DNA of 64,000 nucleotides from DAOPKN01 sp035391225 (GTDB lineage Bacteria; Thermotogota; Thermotogae; MWEM01). Positions 7,630-17,039 of the stretch are shown here, piece by piece. Below the pieces are notes generated by a model. It saw only the letters and a program-made list of their open reading frames with translations. It did not search any database and had not been told where the DNA came from. The DNA lies in assembly GCA_035391225.1 (NCBI GenBank), contig DAOPKN010000009.1, positions 1-64,000 on the forward strand, given 5' to 3'. Each line of letters starts with the position of its first letter. Within the stretch, counting starts at the first letter, position 1. A program made the translations under genes and the position numbers.

Positions 7630-9052
7630 GGTTTCTTCCTCCTTTTTTGGCTGCGTACAGGTTTTCGTCCACTTTCTTGATGATCTCGCTTTCGGACTGG
7701 CCAGATTGGAAACTCGCAACCCCAAAGCTTGCGGTGATGGTGGGAATGCCTTCGATTTTCAGGGTTTCGAAAGCCGTGCGCAGCCGTTCTGCCACGATTT
7801 GCCCAAACTCACCGGAGGTTTCGGGAAGCAGCACGAGGAATTCTTCTCCCCCCCAGCGAATGAAGTAGTCAACCTCCCGGATGGCTTCCTTCGTAGCCTT
7901 CGCAACACTTTGCAGCACAAGATCTCCCACGTCATGCCCGTAGTTGTCGTTGACTTCCTTGAAATGGTCCAGGTCGAACATGATGCAGGAAAAAGGTTTG
8001 TTGTACCGCTTGGAGCGGGCCACTTCTTCTTGCAAAAGCTGGTTCCCTTTTCGGCGGTTCAAGCACCCGGTCAACGGGTCCGTAATGGAAAGGATTTCCA
8101 TTTCTTCTTCTTTTTGTTTCTCCGTGAGAAGGTTGCCGAAAATGAAGGAGAGAGTTCGGATCGCTTCAATTTCTTCTTCCCTCCAGGAGGGTTTGGAATC
8201 GCCACGGTCCAATTCCAAGAAACCCACTAATGCGTTACCGGAAAACAAGGGTGCGATTACAACGGAGCGAATCTGTGCATCTTCCCATGCCTGAAGATCT
8301 ATTTCAGATACACCGGGGATCCCTTGCTCCACGTTTTGCAGAACGAGGGATTCCTTTTCCCGGTTGTTCCTTTGCTGGTACCCGAGGAGGTCCTGCGAAA
8401 GCGCAAAGAGCTTCTCTTCCCGTTCGTGGGAGGAAAAGGGATGGGAAAGGCGCACTCCCTTTTTTCCCAGGGCGAACTGGTTGGAAATACTGACCCGATC
8501 GGCCACGAGAAACTGGCTGCACTTTTCCAATCCCCTTTGGATTTCGGATTCGAAATCGGGCACATCCAGGCTGATGAAGGAAGATGCCACCTGGGAAATC
8601 GCTGTCTCCAGTTCCAGCAAGCGTTGGAGGCGTTTCTCGCTGTTTTTTAACCGCTCCAGGATGTCGAGTTGCTCCATTTCGCTGGTGACCATGCGCAGCC
8701 CCACGTTCAGGCGTGCGAGCAATTCGTCCTTGTCGTAGGGTTTGGAAACGAAATCGTCCGCCCCTGACTCCAGGGCCTCCACGAGGTCTTTCTTGTCTCC
8801 CCGCGAAGTGAGAAGGATAAGGTACAATGGGGCTTTTGCCTCCCTTTCTCGCAAGATGCGGCACACCTCAGGGCCTTTCAAGCCAGGCATCACCCAGTCG
8901 ATGATAGCCAGCGACGGAGGGGCTGGGCGCTCGAACAGCTGGAGGGCTTCTTCCCCGCTTTGCGCTTCCACCACATCGTATCCCCAGTGGGTGAGAAGCC
9001 CTTTCAACATTAATCGGGTAGTGATATCATCGTCCGCGATCAGGATTTTCAT
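7613..9052 (-). CDS. Response regulator with GAF and GGDEF domains (diguanylate cyclase)
   Basis: A 479-residue soluble regulator predicted to make cyclic di-GMP on phosphorylation. Receiver domain at residues 1-120 (MKILIADDD, phospho-Asp in IIDWVMPG, Lys in SKPYDKDE), a short coiled linker, a GAF-like domain at about 150-310, then GGDEF at about 315-479. The active-site loop reads GGEEF, an active variant, and the inhibitory I-site RxxD (REVD) sits exactly five residues before it. The start at 9052 lies 26 bases inside the end of the hybrid kinase gene, indicating coupling and making that kinase the likely phosphodonor through its Hpt domain. Confidence 0.93.
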   Translation of the reverse strand: MKILIADDDITTRLMLKGLLTHWGYDVVEAQSGEEALQLFERPAPPSLAIIDWVMPGLKGPEVCRILREREAKAPLYLILLTSRGDKKDLVEALESGADDFVSKPYDKDELLARLNVGLRMVTSEMEQLDILERLKNSEKRLQRLLELETAISQVASSFISLDVPDFESEIQRGLEKCSQFLVADRVSISNQFALGKKGVRLSHPFSSHEREEKLFALSQDLLGYQQRNNREKESLVLQNVEQGIPGVSEIDLQAWEDAQIRSVVIAPLFSGNALVGFLELDRGDSKPSWREEEIEAIRTLSFIFGNLLTEKQKEEEMEILSITDPLTGCLNRRKGNQLLQEEVARSKRYNKPFSCIMFDLDHFKEVNDNYGHDVGDLVLQSVAKATKEAIREVDYFIRWGGEEFLVLLPETSGEFGQIVAERLRTAFETLKIEGIPTITASFGVASFQSGQSESEIIKKVDENLYAAKKGGRNRVVVL

Positions 9053-12000
9053 GGGTATCACCTCGAAGGATTGTGGAAAATTCCTCGAATTGGGTTTGCA
9101 GCTGTTGCTGCAAAAGGAGCACCAGCTTGGTTTCCTGTTTTTGGGCTGCCTCTTCCAGGCGTATGGCAGTTTTTTGGAGCGCTTTGGCCGAAAGGTTGGC
9201 ACACACTCCCTTGAGTTGGTGCGCCCTTTGGGCAACCGCTTGGAAATCTTGGTTTTCCATCTCGTGCTCAAGGTTTTGCAGTTTCTTGGGAAAGTCTTCC
9301 AGGAAGCTATTGAGGATGAGCTTTGCCAACTCTTCATCGTTTTCGATGCGCCGCAGGAATTCCTTTCGGTCAAAGATGCTTGCTTCCCCCTCCAATGGAG
9401 GGGATTCGGATGGCGGGGTGGAGGTTGCCTTCCGTTCCCGATCTTTTTCCATCAGCCAGTTCCCCAAAACACGCCCCATGTCGGCGATGTGGAACGGTTT
9501 GGGAAGGTAATCGTTCATGCCGCAAAGCAAGCATTTCTCCCGGTCGCCTTTCATCGCAAATGCCGTCAGCGCAATGATAGGGATTTGGGGGTTCTTGACG
9601 CCGGTTTTCGGGTCCCGGATTTTCCGGGTGGCCTCGAACCCGTCCATGACCGGCATTTGGCAGTCCATGAAAACCAGGTCAAATTCCTCCTTCTTGAGGA
9701 TTTCGATTGCCTGCACCCCATTCTCCACCACGGTGGCCGAGAAACCCAGGTTCTGCAAGATTCCCAACGCAACGAGTTGGTTTGTCTTGTTGTCTTCTGC
9801 CAGGAGAATGCGGAAGCTCCCCGGGTGAACCCACTGGGTTTTGTTGGCATTCTCGGATCCGGAAGTGGGAGAAGCTGGCGTGCCCGATTCCGGGAAGAGA
9901 GTGGATACCACCGCAAAAACCTGGTTCCTCCCTGCTCCGTGGGGCAAAAAAGCATCAAACGGAGACAGTTCTTCTCGTTTCAGTTTTTCCAGGGGTACGG
10001 TGGAAAGAAGGATTTTTTTCCGCGCCAGTTTCGGTGTAGGGCCAAGCACGGAAAACTCACGATCGTGCAGGAAAAGGAGATCAAACTCCACCCATTTCCC
10101 CTTTTGGTTTTCTACGAGTTGCTGCACATCTGCGCAAAGCGATACCCCGGTTGCCTGGATCTGCATTTTGCCAAGAACCTGGAGTAGGGATTGACGGCTC
10201 AACGGGTTGGGGTCCACAACAAGTGCGCGCATGGAAGGGAAGTGGCGCGGGGGGAAAACCTCCGGACTGGTATCCCGGGCATCGATTCTCGCGGGAATGG
10301 AAAAGGAAAAGGTAGACCCCCTGCCTTCTTCGCTTACGGCATGGATCTCACCACCCAGGCGGTGTACCAGTTTCTTGGAAATGGCAAGCCCCAACCCCGT
10401 TCCCCCGAATCGGCGGGTTGTGGAGGAATCTGCCTGCGAGAATGGTTTGAACAGCATTTCCAGCTTGTCTGGGGAGATTCCAATACCCGTATCTTCCACG
10501 CTGAAGAAGAGTTCCACGTGCCCGGGGACTTGGCTTTGCTTGCATTGCACCTGAAGCGAAATTTCCCCTCTCTCCGTAAACTTGAGTGCATTTCCGATGA
10601 GGTTGGTGAGGACCTGGCGAACCCGCGTGGGGTCCGAAACAATCATTTCGGGTAGGGTGGGGTCAAACCAGTGCGAAAAGAGAAGGGATTTCTCCAGTGC
10701 CATTCGTGCGAAAAGCGTGCAAAGCTCTTCCAAAAGCTCGGGAAGGCAAAAGGGGGTTTCCTCCAGCTCCAATTTCCCCGCTTCGATCTTGGAAAAGTCG
10801 AGGATGTCGTTGATGAGCGACAATAGGGTGTTGGTGCTGGATTGGATCGTTTTCAGGTATTCCCGCTGCACCGGGTCCAGGTGGGTCTGTTCCAACAATT
10901 CGATCATTCCGATCACGCCGTTCATGGGAGTTCGGATTTCATGGCTCATATTGGCCAAGAAGTCGCTTTTGGCCTCGCTGGCGAGTTCGGCTTGTGCAGC
11001 CATTTCGTTGGATTGGGCGATGGCAAATTCCAGTTGTTGGTTCATGCTTTCCAGTTCCTGGCGGTTTCGTTGCAGCAACGTGGTATCTTGCACGTATGCC
11101 GTGATGGAGAGTAGCTCGGCAGATGTGCCCCGGTTCATGGTGGTGAAGGAGGAAACCCATGCCATCAACCCGTCTTTGCGGAACACGCGAAAATCCTGTT
11201 CCAAATGAAGTGCCCCGCGGGAAAAGGCTTGGTGGATCTCTTTCCAGACGTTTTCCCGATCCAAGGGATGGACAAGTTGCAGGAAGCCCTTTTGGGAGGT
11301 CATCAATTCCTGGTCGGAGTACCCCAACAATTTTTCCACATTCGGGGAAACGTATTCCACAGGAAGATGGGACAAAGGTTTCCACTGCAGCACCACCATG
11401 GGTCCGGACACGAAGAGGTCGCGCTCCATGTGTTGCGCGGTTTCCAGCAACTTTTGCGCGGTGATGTCGCGTCCCACCGCTTGTATTTCCACGGTTTGTC
11501 CCTTTTCGTTTCGGATCGCACTGTCTTCCCAATGCAGCCAATGCCACTTGCCCTCTTTTTGTACCCTTTGGTCCACGCTCATGCGGTAGGGCGGGACTTG
11601 GAGTTTTTGCATCTCGTGCAAGGTTTTCTCGACGTCATCGGGGTGGATCAGGGGTTGGAAGCTTTTTCCCAGGAGCTCCTCCCTTTTTTTGCCAAAAAAC
11701 GCGCAGTAGGCATGGTTGACAAAGGTAAACAAGCCCTGTGGGGTAACCCGCACGATGAGGTCCGTTTGCGACTCGATGAGACCCCGGTAACGGCGTTCGC
11801 TCTCTTCCAGCGCCAGTTCCACTTTCTTCTTTTCGGTGATATCTAACAGGATTCCCACGAAATGCACCGCGCCGGTGGCGGGGTTGAAGTACACCACTTT
11901 GCGGAAATCCAGAAGCCAGGCATATTCACCGGAGCTTTTCCGCACGCGGTATTCCTGGGAAGTTTCGGATTCTTTCCCGCTCTCGAAAAGGGGGGGTTTG

Positions 12001-12224
12001 AACCTTGGGCGATCCTCCGGATGGATCTTTTGCATCCAGGTATCCGGGTCGCGCAACATGGCAGCCAGGGGGAGCCCGGTGTTTTTTTGGAAACTGTGTC
12101 CGATGAAATCCACTTCCAAGGAATCTCCGCTTTGGCGCATGGAATAAAGCACTGCCGGGATATTATCCATGAGCAGCGCCAGGGTGCGCTCGTCCATTCC
12201 TTTTTCGTGGCCGGTGCTTTTCAC
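9027..12224 (-). CDS. Hybrid sensor histidine kinase: PAS-PAS-PAS-HisKA-HATPase-REC-Hpt
   Basis: A 1065-residue kinase with no clear transmembrane segment, so probably cytosolic. Three PAS-type domains fill residues 1-390; HisKA has the phospho-His near 428 in NMSHEIRTPMNG; the ATPase has FGGTGLGLAISKK. A degenerate receiver starts at MRALVVDPN, then a full receiver has LVFMDCQMPVMDGFEATR, and a C-terminal Hpt has AHQLKG. The His-Asp-His relay would deliver phosphate to the adjacent GGDEF regulator. The start is taken as GTG 12224, preceded by GGAGGTTGAAAACATT; an ATG at 12197 is the alternative. It is divergent from the (p)ppGpp gene. Confidence 0.92.
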   Translation of the reverse strand: MKSTGHEKGMDERTLALLMDNIPAVLYSMRQSGDSLEVDFIGHSFQKNTGLPLAAMLRDPDTWMQKIHPEDRPRFKPPLFESGKESETSQEYRVRKSSGEYAWLLDFRKVVYFNPATGAVHFVGILLDITEKKKVELALEESERRYRGLIESQTDLIVRVTPQGLFTFVNHAYCAFFGKKREELLGKSFQPLIHPDDVEKTLHEMQKLQVPPYRMSVDQRVQKEGKWHWLHWEDSAIRNEKGQTVEIQAVGRDITAQKLLETAQHMERDLFVSGPMVVLQWKPLSHLPVEYVSPNVEKLLGYSDQELMTSQKGFLQLVHPLDRENVWKEIHQAFSRGALHLEQDFRVFRKDGLMAWVSSFTTMNRGTSAELLSITAYVQDTTLLQRNRQELESMNQQLEFAIAQSNEMAAQAELASEAKSDFLANMSHEIRTPMNGVIGMIELLEQTHLDPVQREYLKTIQSSTNTLLSLINDILDFSKIEAGKLELEETPFCLPELLEELCTLFARMALEKSLLFSHWFDPTLPEMIVSDPTRVRQVLTNLIGNALKFTERGEISLQVQCKQSQVPGHVELFFSVEDTGIGISPDKLEMLFKPFSQADSSTTRRFGGTGLGLAISKKLVHRLGGEIHAVSEEGRGSTFSFSIPARIDARDTSPEVFPPRHFPSMRALVVDPNPLSRQSLLQVLGKMQIQATGVSLCADVQQLVENQKGKWVEFDLLFLHDREFSVLGPTPKLARKKILLSTVPLEKLKREELSPFDAFLPHGAGRNQVFAVVSTLFPESGTPASPTSGSENANKTQWVHPGSFRILLAEDNKTNQLVALGILQNLGFSATVVENGVQAIEILKKEEFDLVFMDCQMPVMDGFEATRKIRDPKTGVKNPQIPIIALTAFAMKGDREKCLLCGMNDYLPKPFHIADMGRVLGNWLMEKDRERKATSTPPSESPPLEGEASIFDRKEFLRRIENDEELAKLILNSFLEDFPKKLQNLEHEMENQDFQAVAQRAHQLKGVCANLSAKALQKTAIRLEEAAQKQETKLVLLLQQQLQTQFEEFSTILRGDTHENPDRGR

Positions 12225-12325
12225 AATGTTTTCAACCTCCCGTTTCCTTTGAAAATTATAGCATTATTTGCCGGATTTGAAAACCCTTTCTCGGGGTTTT
12301 TTCTCCGCTTTTTCGGGGAGCTTTG

Positions 12326-12334
12326 TGGTAAAAT
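12326..12334 (+). promoter_or_regulatory. Extended -10 promoter for the rel operon
   Basis: TGGTAAAAT matches the TGNTANAAT extended -10 form seen before several other genes in this window and lies 36 bases before the ATG. No good -35 is present. Confidence 0.5.
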
Positions 12335-12369
12335 AAACCATCAACGGGCACCAAGCCAGGAGTGGGGAA

Positions 12370-14721
12370 ATGCAAGAAGGGAACACGTGCGGTCTTCCAA
12401 GCCACCTCCTTTTTTTGCAACCTGTTTTGTCGGAGCTGGAAGAGGAAGAAAGAAGAGCGAGACCGGAAGCCGAAGGTAGGGAAGGCGCAAGAATCCAAAC
12501 CATTGCGCAGGTTTTTGATTGCTTTCGTGAACCGCTTTCCCGGAAAGAACGTGGTCAAATCTTGGTGCTTTTGCAGGTGATATACCCTCTTTGCGATTTT
12601 TACCCTCCGGAGGAAATTGCCAGGGTAGTGGATGCCTACCAGTTCGCAGCGTACTTCCACCTTGGGCAGAACAGGGTAAGTGGTGAGCCGTTCATCATGC
12701 ACCCATTGAACGTTGCCCGCATCCTCTGCCACTTCAATCGGGACCTTACTTCCATTATCCCCGCCCTTTTGCACGACGTGGCGGAAGACACCGAAGGCAA
12801 CCTGGACGAAATTGAAGCCCACTTTGGCAAAGATATAGCCGAAATCGTGGATGGCGTAACCAAGGTAAAGAGTTTCCAAGACAAGCAGAACTTCCGGGAA
12901 CAAGAGAAAATGACGAAGGTCAAGATGTTTTTGGCGATGGCCAAGGATATTCGCGTGGTGATCGTGAAACTTGCCGATCGCCTTCACAATATGCAAACGT
13001 TGGAATCCTTGTCGGAACACACGCAAATGGAAAAAGCCAAAGAGACCCTCCAACTCTACGCCCCCCTCGCCAACCAATTGGGGATCTATTGGATCCGCTG
13101 GCAATTGGAAGACCTGGCTTTCAAGTTCCTCTACCCCCAGGATTACAAGACCATCAAGGAGAAGGTGGCTTCCAAGAGGGACATTCGCGAGCAAACCACG
13201 CGCAAGTACATCAAGATCCTGGAAGAGAGGTTCCGGGAGCGCAACATCCATGCAGATGTGAAAGGAAGGGAAAAACACTTCTACAGCATTTGGAGAAAGA
13301 TGAACTCCAAGTTCAAGAGCTTCGATGAGATTTACGATTTGCTTGGATTGCGCGTGATAACCCACTCCCCCGATGAGGTGTACTTTGCGCTGGGTGCGGT
13401 GCACGATTTATGGACCCCGGTCCCTGGCAGAGTCAAGGATTTCGTGGCCATTCCTTTGTCAAATGGATACCGCTCGCTGCATACCACCGTGCATGCCGGC
13501 ACGGACTTCTTGGAAATCCAAATTCGGGACCGGAAAATGGATTACACCGATGAATTTGGGTGCATCAACAACCTCCCCGCGAAAGATGCTTCCGGTTTTG
13601 CCGTCGCACACTTGGCGTACAAGGAAGGGATTTCACAAAAGGAATGGAAGCCCTGGCAAAAGAACTTGCTCGAGCTCGGGAAAAATATCCAAGATGGTTT
13701 GGTCAGCTTGTCCGAAGCCCATTACGAGTTTGGGTTGGAAGAAGTGTTCGTGTATACCCCAAAGGGAGAAGTGAAGCATCCGCCAAAGGGCTCTACAACG
13801 ATTGACTTTGCCTACTGCATTCACACGGAGGTAGGGCACCATTATTCCGGTGCCAAGGTCAATGGCAAAATCGTGCCCATCGAGTACGTCCTTCAAAGCG
13901 GGGACACGGTGGAAATCCTGGTGAACAAAAACAGTGCGGGCCCGAGCCTGGACTGGTTGAAGTTTGCACGTTCCTCCAGCGCGCGCGCGAAAATCCGCAA
14001 GTTCTTTCGGGAAAAGGGTTCCCAGGAGTTGCTGGAAAAGGGTAAGGAGATCCTCCGAAAGGCTTCCAAGAAACTGCATAAATCCATGGACGAAATCCTA
14101 TCCGCGGAAGCTTTCGCCCAGATGGTTTCCCGGGATAACCCGCTACAGGGAAAGGATCTGTTGATGCGCCTCGGGGAGGGGGAATTTGGCCCGGAGGATA
14201 TCGTTGCGCTCTTCCAGGAAGAAAAACCCGATGAGCCCCTGGTGCTTCCCACGGGGAAAAAAATCCATGGCTTTGGGAGCACCGTTCGGGTAAACGGGGA
14301 ATCGGGAATCGATGTGCGGATCGCCAAATGCTGTTCCCCGCTTCCCGGGGAAGAAATCGTGGGGATCTTGAGCCCAAGGGGGATAACCGTTCACCATGTG
14401 AACTGCCCGCACGTGAAGAAAATCGAGCAAGGGCAATTGGTTTCTGTTGCATGGGGGGAGGAGGATACCCAATCCTACCTCGCCCATTTCCTGGTGGAAA
14501 CCGCCGAAAAAGGGGAAAAGGTGCTCAAGAATATCGTGAACTATGCCAAGGAAAGGAACTTGGGCATCGATGAGATCGCGACCAAGTTCAACCGCTGGGA
14601 GGAATCGGTGTACCGGATAAGCTTGAAAGTGACTTCCGAAAAGCAATTGCAAAATGTTTTGGAAGCCATACGAAAAATGCAGGGCATCGTGAGCGTGGCT
14701 CGTGTTCGGGGGAAAAAGTGA
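12370..14721 (+). CDS. rel: Bifunctional (p)ppGpp synthetase/hydrolase (Rel/SpoT)
   Basis: A 783-residue long RSH enzyme controlling the stringent response. Hydrolase HD domain: HPLNVARIL and LLHDVAEDT near residue 135. Synthetase domain: GREKHFYSIWRKM, YDLLGLRVI and GRVKDFVAIPLSNGYRSLHTT; the RxKD form (RVKD) is that of bifunctional enzymes. TGS domain: VFVYTPKGEVKHPPKGST. A conserved-cysteine segment RIAKCCSPLPGEEI is followed by a C-terminal ACT domain. The ATG at 12370 follows AGGAGTGGGGAA. It heads a long plus-strand run and overlaps dtd by GTGA, the classical rel-dtd pairing. Confidence 0.95.
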   Translation: MQEGNTCGLPSHLLFLQPVLSELEEEERRARPEAEGREGARIQTIAQVFDCFREPLSRKERGQILVLLQVIYPLCDFYPPEEIARVVDAYQFAAYFHLGQNRVSGEPFIMHPLNVARILCHFNRDLTSIIPALLHDVAEDTEGNLDEIEAHFGKDIAEIVDGVTKVKSFQDKQNFREQEKMTKVKMFLAMAKDIRVVIVKLADRLHNMQTLESLSEHTQMEKAKETLQLYAPLANQLGIYWIRWQLEDLAFKFLYPQDYKTIKEKVASKRDIREQTTRKYIKILEERFRERNIHADVKGREKHFYSIWRKMNSKFKSFDEIYDLLGLRVITHSPDEVYFALGAVHDLWTPVPGRVKDFVAIPLSNGYRSLHTTVHAGTDFLEIQIRDRKMDYTDEFGCINNLPAKDASGFAVAHLAYKEGISQKEWKPWQKNLLELGKNIQDGLVSLSEAHYEFGLEEVFVYTPKGEVKHPPKGSTTIDFAYCIHTEVGHHYSGAKVNGKIVPIEYVLQSGDTVEILVNKNSAGPSLDWLKFARSSSARAKIRKFFREKGSQELLEKGKEILRKASKKLHKSMDEILSAEAFAQMVSRDNPLQGKDLLMRLGEGEFGPEDIVALFQEEKPDEPLVLPTGKKIHGFGSTVRVNGESGIDVRIAKCCSPLPGEEIVGILSPRGITVHHVNCPHVKKIEQGQLVSVAWGEEDTQSYLAHFLVETAEKGEKVLKNIVNYAKERNLGIDEIATKFNRWEESVYRISLKVTSEKQLQNVLEAIRKMQGIVSVARVRGKK

Positions 14722-15167
14722 AGGCGGTGGTTCAAAGAGTGCGCCATGCTTGCGTCTCGGTGGGTGGCGAACGTATCGCCCAAATCGGAGCGGGAATGGT
14801 GGTATTACTGGGCGTGGCAGAGGGTGATTCCGAGAAACAAGCGCGCTGGATGGCCGACAAGCTCGCCTCTTTGCGCTTTTTCGAGGACGAGCAGGGAAAG
14901 ATGAACCTTTCCATCCAGGAGACGGGTGGGAGTGCGTTGTGCATCTCTCAGTTTACCCTTTTGGGAGCCTGTCGAAAAGGGCGAAGGCCTTCTTTTTCCG
15001 CCGCTGCTTCCCCCGATTTGGCGGAACCACTGTACGATACGTTTTGCGAGCTGCTGCAGGAAAGGGGGATCGGGGTTTTTCGGGGGATTTTCGGTGCCCA
15101 CATGCAAGTGGAGTTGTGCAATGATGGGCCCGTAACCTTGATCGTGGATACCCCGGATGGGCTTTGA
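14718..15167 (+). CDS. dtd: D-aminoacyl-tRNA deacylase (Dtd)
   Basis: A 149-residue homodimeric editing enzyme that removes D-amino acids (and Gly from tRNA-Ala) from mischarged tRNAs. The two signature motifs are present: SQFTL near residue 78 and NDGPVTLIVDTP near the C-terminus, where the cross-subunit Gly-Pro sits. The start codon is GTG at 14718, overlapping the rel stop as GTGA. The 3' end overlaps queH by TTGA. Confidence 0.94.
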   Translation: MKAVVQRVRHACVSVGGERIAQIGAGMVVLLGVAEGDSEKQARWMADKLASLRFFEDEQGKMNLSIQETGGSALCISQFTLLGACRKGRRPSFSAAASPDLAEPLYDTFCELLQERGIGVFRGIFGAHMQVELCNDGPVTLIVDTPDGL

Positions 15168-15712
15168 ATTCCCTGTTGCTCCACGTTTGTTGCGCCCCGG
15201 ATGCGACAACCGCCTTTCGGAGACTGGCTGCCCGTTTTCGTATCGTGGGTTTTTTCTTCAATCCCAACATTTTTCCCAAAAGGGAATACGAGCTGCGCTG
15301 GGCAAGCGTGGAGGTTCTCAGCCAGCGTTGGATGTTTCCCGTGATGGATGGAGGATATGCGTATCCCAGTTGGGAAAAGAAGATGCGCGGGTTGGAAGCG
15401 CTTCCGGAAAACGGTGCGCGTTGCCGGAAATGCATTTTCCTGAACTTGGAACAGACTGCCATCGAAGCGAAGGCTCTTGGGTTCGATGCGTTTTCCACCA
15501 GCCTCACGACCAGCCCCAAAAAAGACGTTTCTTGGATTCAATCGGCGGGGGAAGCAGCGGGAAAACGGATCGGTATCCCCTTCGTGTTCGAGGTTTTCCG
15601 AAAAAAGAACGGTTTTCTGCAAAGCTTGGAGGATTCGAAGGTGTTGGGTTTGTACCGCCAGAATTACTGCGGGTGCCAATTCTCCATTCGTTCGGGGGGG
15701 AGTGGTAGGTGA
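15164..15712 (+). CDS. queH: Epoxyqueuosine reductase QueH
   Basis: Carries out the last step of queuosine synthesis in tRNA, reducing epoxyqueuosine; it is the non-cobalamin alternative to QueG. The 182-residue protein (DUF208) keeps the cysteine pairs for its Fe-S cluster and metal site: HVCCAPD at the N-terminus, ARCRKC near residue 88, and YRQNYCGCQFS near the C-terminus. The start is TTG at 15164, which forms a TTGA overlap with the dtd stop and places the conserved HVCC at residues 7-10 as usual. Confidence 0.92.
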   Translation: MNSLLLHVCCAPDATTAFRRLAARFRIVGFFFNPNIFPKREYELRWASVEVLSQRWMFPVMDGGYAYPSWEKKMRGLEALPENGARCRKCIFLNLEQTAIEAKALGFDAFSTSLTTSPKKDVSWIQSAGEAAGKRIGIPFVFEVFRKKNGFLQSLEDSKVLGLYRQNYCGCQFSIRSGGSGR

Positions 15713-16608
15713 TCCAGCGCTTCCAACTCCCTGTTTGGGTTCCCCTTGATTTGGATGCCACCTTGGGTTGCGGGCAGACGTTTCGCTGGAAAAAGGTTGC
15801 TGACCGCTGGGTGGGGGTGGTGAACCGTCACCCGTTGTCCCTGCGACATGACCTGCAAAACGGTGTCCTGGAAGTGGAAGCAGAGCAAGGGGTTTTCCTG
15901 GGAAAGGATTTGGAGGAAGGGGTTCGATTCTACCTGGGGTTGTCTGATCCCCTTTCCACGATCTTGGAGAGCACCCAACAGTTTTTTTCACGGAATGGTT
16001 TTGCCACCGCGTTGGACCTTTCCGGTATTTTTTCCGAGCACAAGGGGTTGCGGATCTTGCACCAGGATCCGTTTGAAATGCTTGTCGAGTTTCTTTTATC
16101 GACGCAAACATCGATCCCCGCTTTACAGGGCAAGCTGGAGAAGATGTGCTCAAAATTTCCGGAAAACAGGTGCGAGTTTCCACGTGGTACGTTGTACCGC
16201 TTCCCCACGTGGGAACAACTTTCGCAGCTTCCCGAAAGCGATTTTCAGCAACTGGGCTTTGGGTACCGCTCGCGTTGGTTAACCGCGTTGCTGCATTCCG
16301 TGCACCCACGAGAGTTGGTTTCCGTGCAAGCACTCCCTTTTGGTGAGAAGCTGGAGTACTTGCTGGGTTTCGAGGGAATTGGGTACAAGGTTGCCAATTG
16401 CGTGTTGCTTTTCGGTTTTGGAGAATTTTCTGCATTTCCGGTAGATGTATGGATTTCCCGCGTGTTGCAGGAACACTGGCATATCGTCGGGAACCCCGCG
16501 GAATTGATGGAATGCGGGCAAAGGTTGTTTGGACCCTACTGTGGGTATGCGCAGCAATACTTGTTTCACCACTTCCGAAACTCCCGAAAAGGGGGGAAGG
16601 CATCTTGA
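15709..16608 (+). CDS. ogg: 8-oxoguanine DNA glycosylase/AP lyase (Ogg1 type)
   Basis: A 299-residue HhH-GPD base-excision enzyme that removes 8-oxoguanine opposite C. The N-terminal LGCGQTFRW motif is characteristic of eukaryote-like Ogg1. The helix-hairpin-helix reads LLGFEGIGYKVANC with the catalytic Lys, and the essential Asp is in FPVDVWISRV. The GTG at 15709 overlaps the queH stop (GTGA), and the stop overlaps the next gene as TTGA. It belongs to the rel-dtd-queH run. Confidence 0.9.
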   Translation: MIQRFQLPVWVPLDLDATLGCGQTFRWKKVADRWVGVVNRHPLSLRHDLQNGVLEVEAEQGVFLGKDLEEGVRFYLGLSDPLSTILESTQQFFSRNGFATALDLSGIFSEHKGLRILHQDPFEMLVEFLLSTQTSIPALQGKLEKMCSKFPENRCEFPRGTLYRFPTWEQLSQLPESDFQQLGFGYRSRWLTALLHSVHPRELVSVQALPFGEKLEYLLGFEGIGYKVANCVLLFGFGEFSAFPVDVWISRVLQEHWHIVGNPAELMECGQRLFGPYCGYAQQYLFHHFRNSRKGGKAS

Positions 16609-17039
16609 TAGAGCGGCTCTCTTTCGATTTTTCCTCCAAAGTGGATAACATTCGGGTTGTGCGCGCTGCGTTGCGTGCTTTTTTGAAGAATCGCAAGGTC
16701 CCGGAAGCGGAAATCTTCGACACCGAGCTTGCCTTGAACGAGGCGGTGGCGAACGTGATTGAACATACCTACCAGTTTGCGGAGTCGAAGCGCATTTCCA
16801 TCGATTTTTTCTGGGTGGAGGAAGAAAACACGTTGGAAGTTGTGATCCAAGATTTCGGGCAAAAGGTGGAAATGAACCACCTGGTTTCCCGAGATCTCGA
16901 AAAGGTTGATGATCACGGGTTGGGGGTGTACTTGATCAAAAGCATCATGGATAACATGGAATTCGTGGATGTCCCCGACGAGGTGGGGAATCGCCTTCGC
17001 TTGGTCAAGAAGTTTTCTTTGCGCATGGAAGAACCATGA
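16605..17039 (+). CDS. RsbW/SpoIIAB-like anti-sigma regulatory kinase
   Basis: A 144-residue GHKL ATPase domain protein of the anti-sigma/serine-kinase type. N-box ELALNEAVANVIEHTY near residue 45, a G1 segment reading IQDFGQK, and a G2 box DDHGLGVYLIKSIMD are all present; no dimerisation or sensor domain is attached. Such proteins bind a sigma factor or phosphorylate an STAS antagonist, but neither partner is encoded in this window. The TTG at 16605 follows AGGGGGGAAGGCATC-type purine-rich sequence and overlaps the ogg stop; the frame extending to 16398 is antiparallel-free read-through inside ogg and lacks similarity. Confidence 0.82.
   Translation: MIERLSFDFSSKVDNIRVVRAALRAFLKNRKVPEAEIFDTELALNEAVANVIEHTYQFAESKRISIDFFWVEEENTLEVVIQDFGQKVEMNHLVSRDLEKVDDHGLGVYLIKSIMDNMEFVDVPDEVGNRLRLVKKFSLRMEEP

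Noticed and set aside
16398..16604. N-terminal extension of the RsbW-like protein
   Set aside because: The upstream part overlaps ogg in another frame, is not conserved, and the TTG at 16605 has both a ribosome site and the TTGA overlap typical of this operon.
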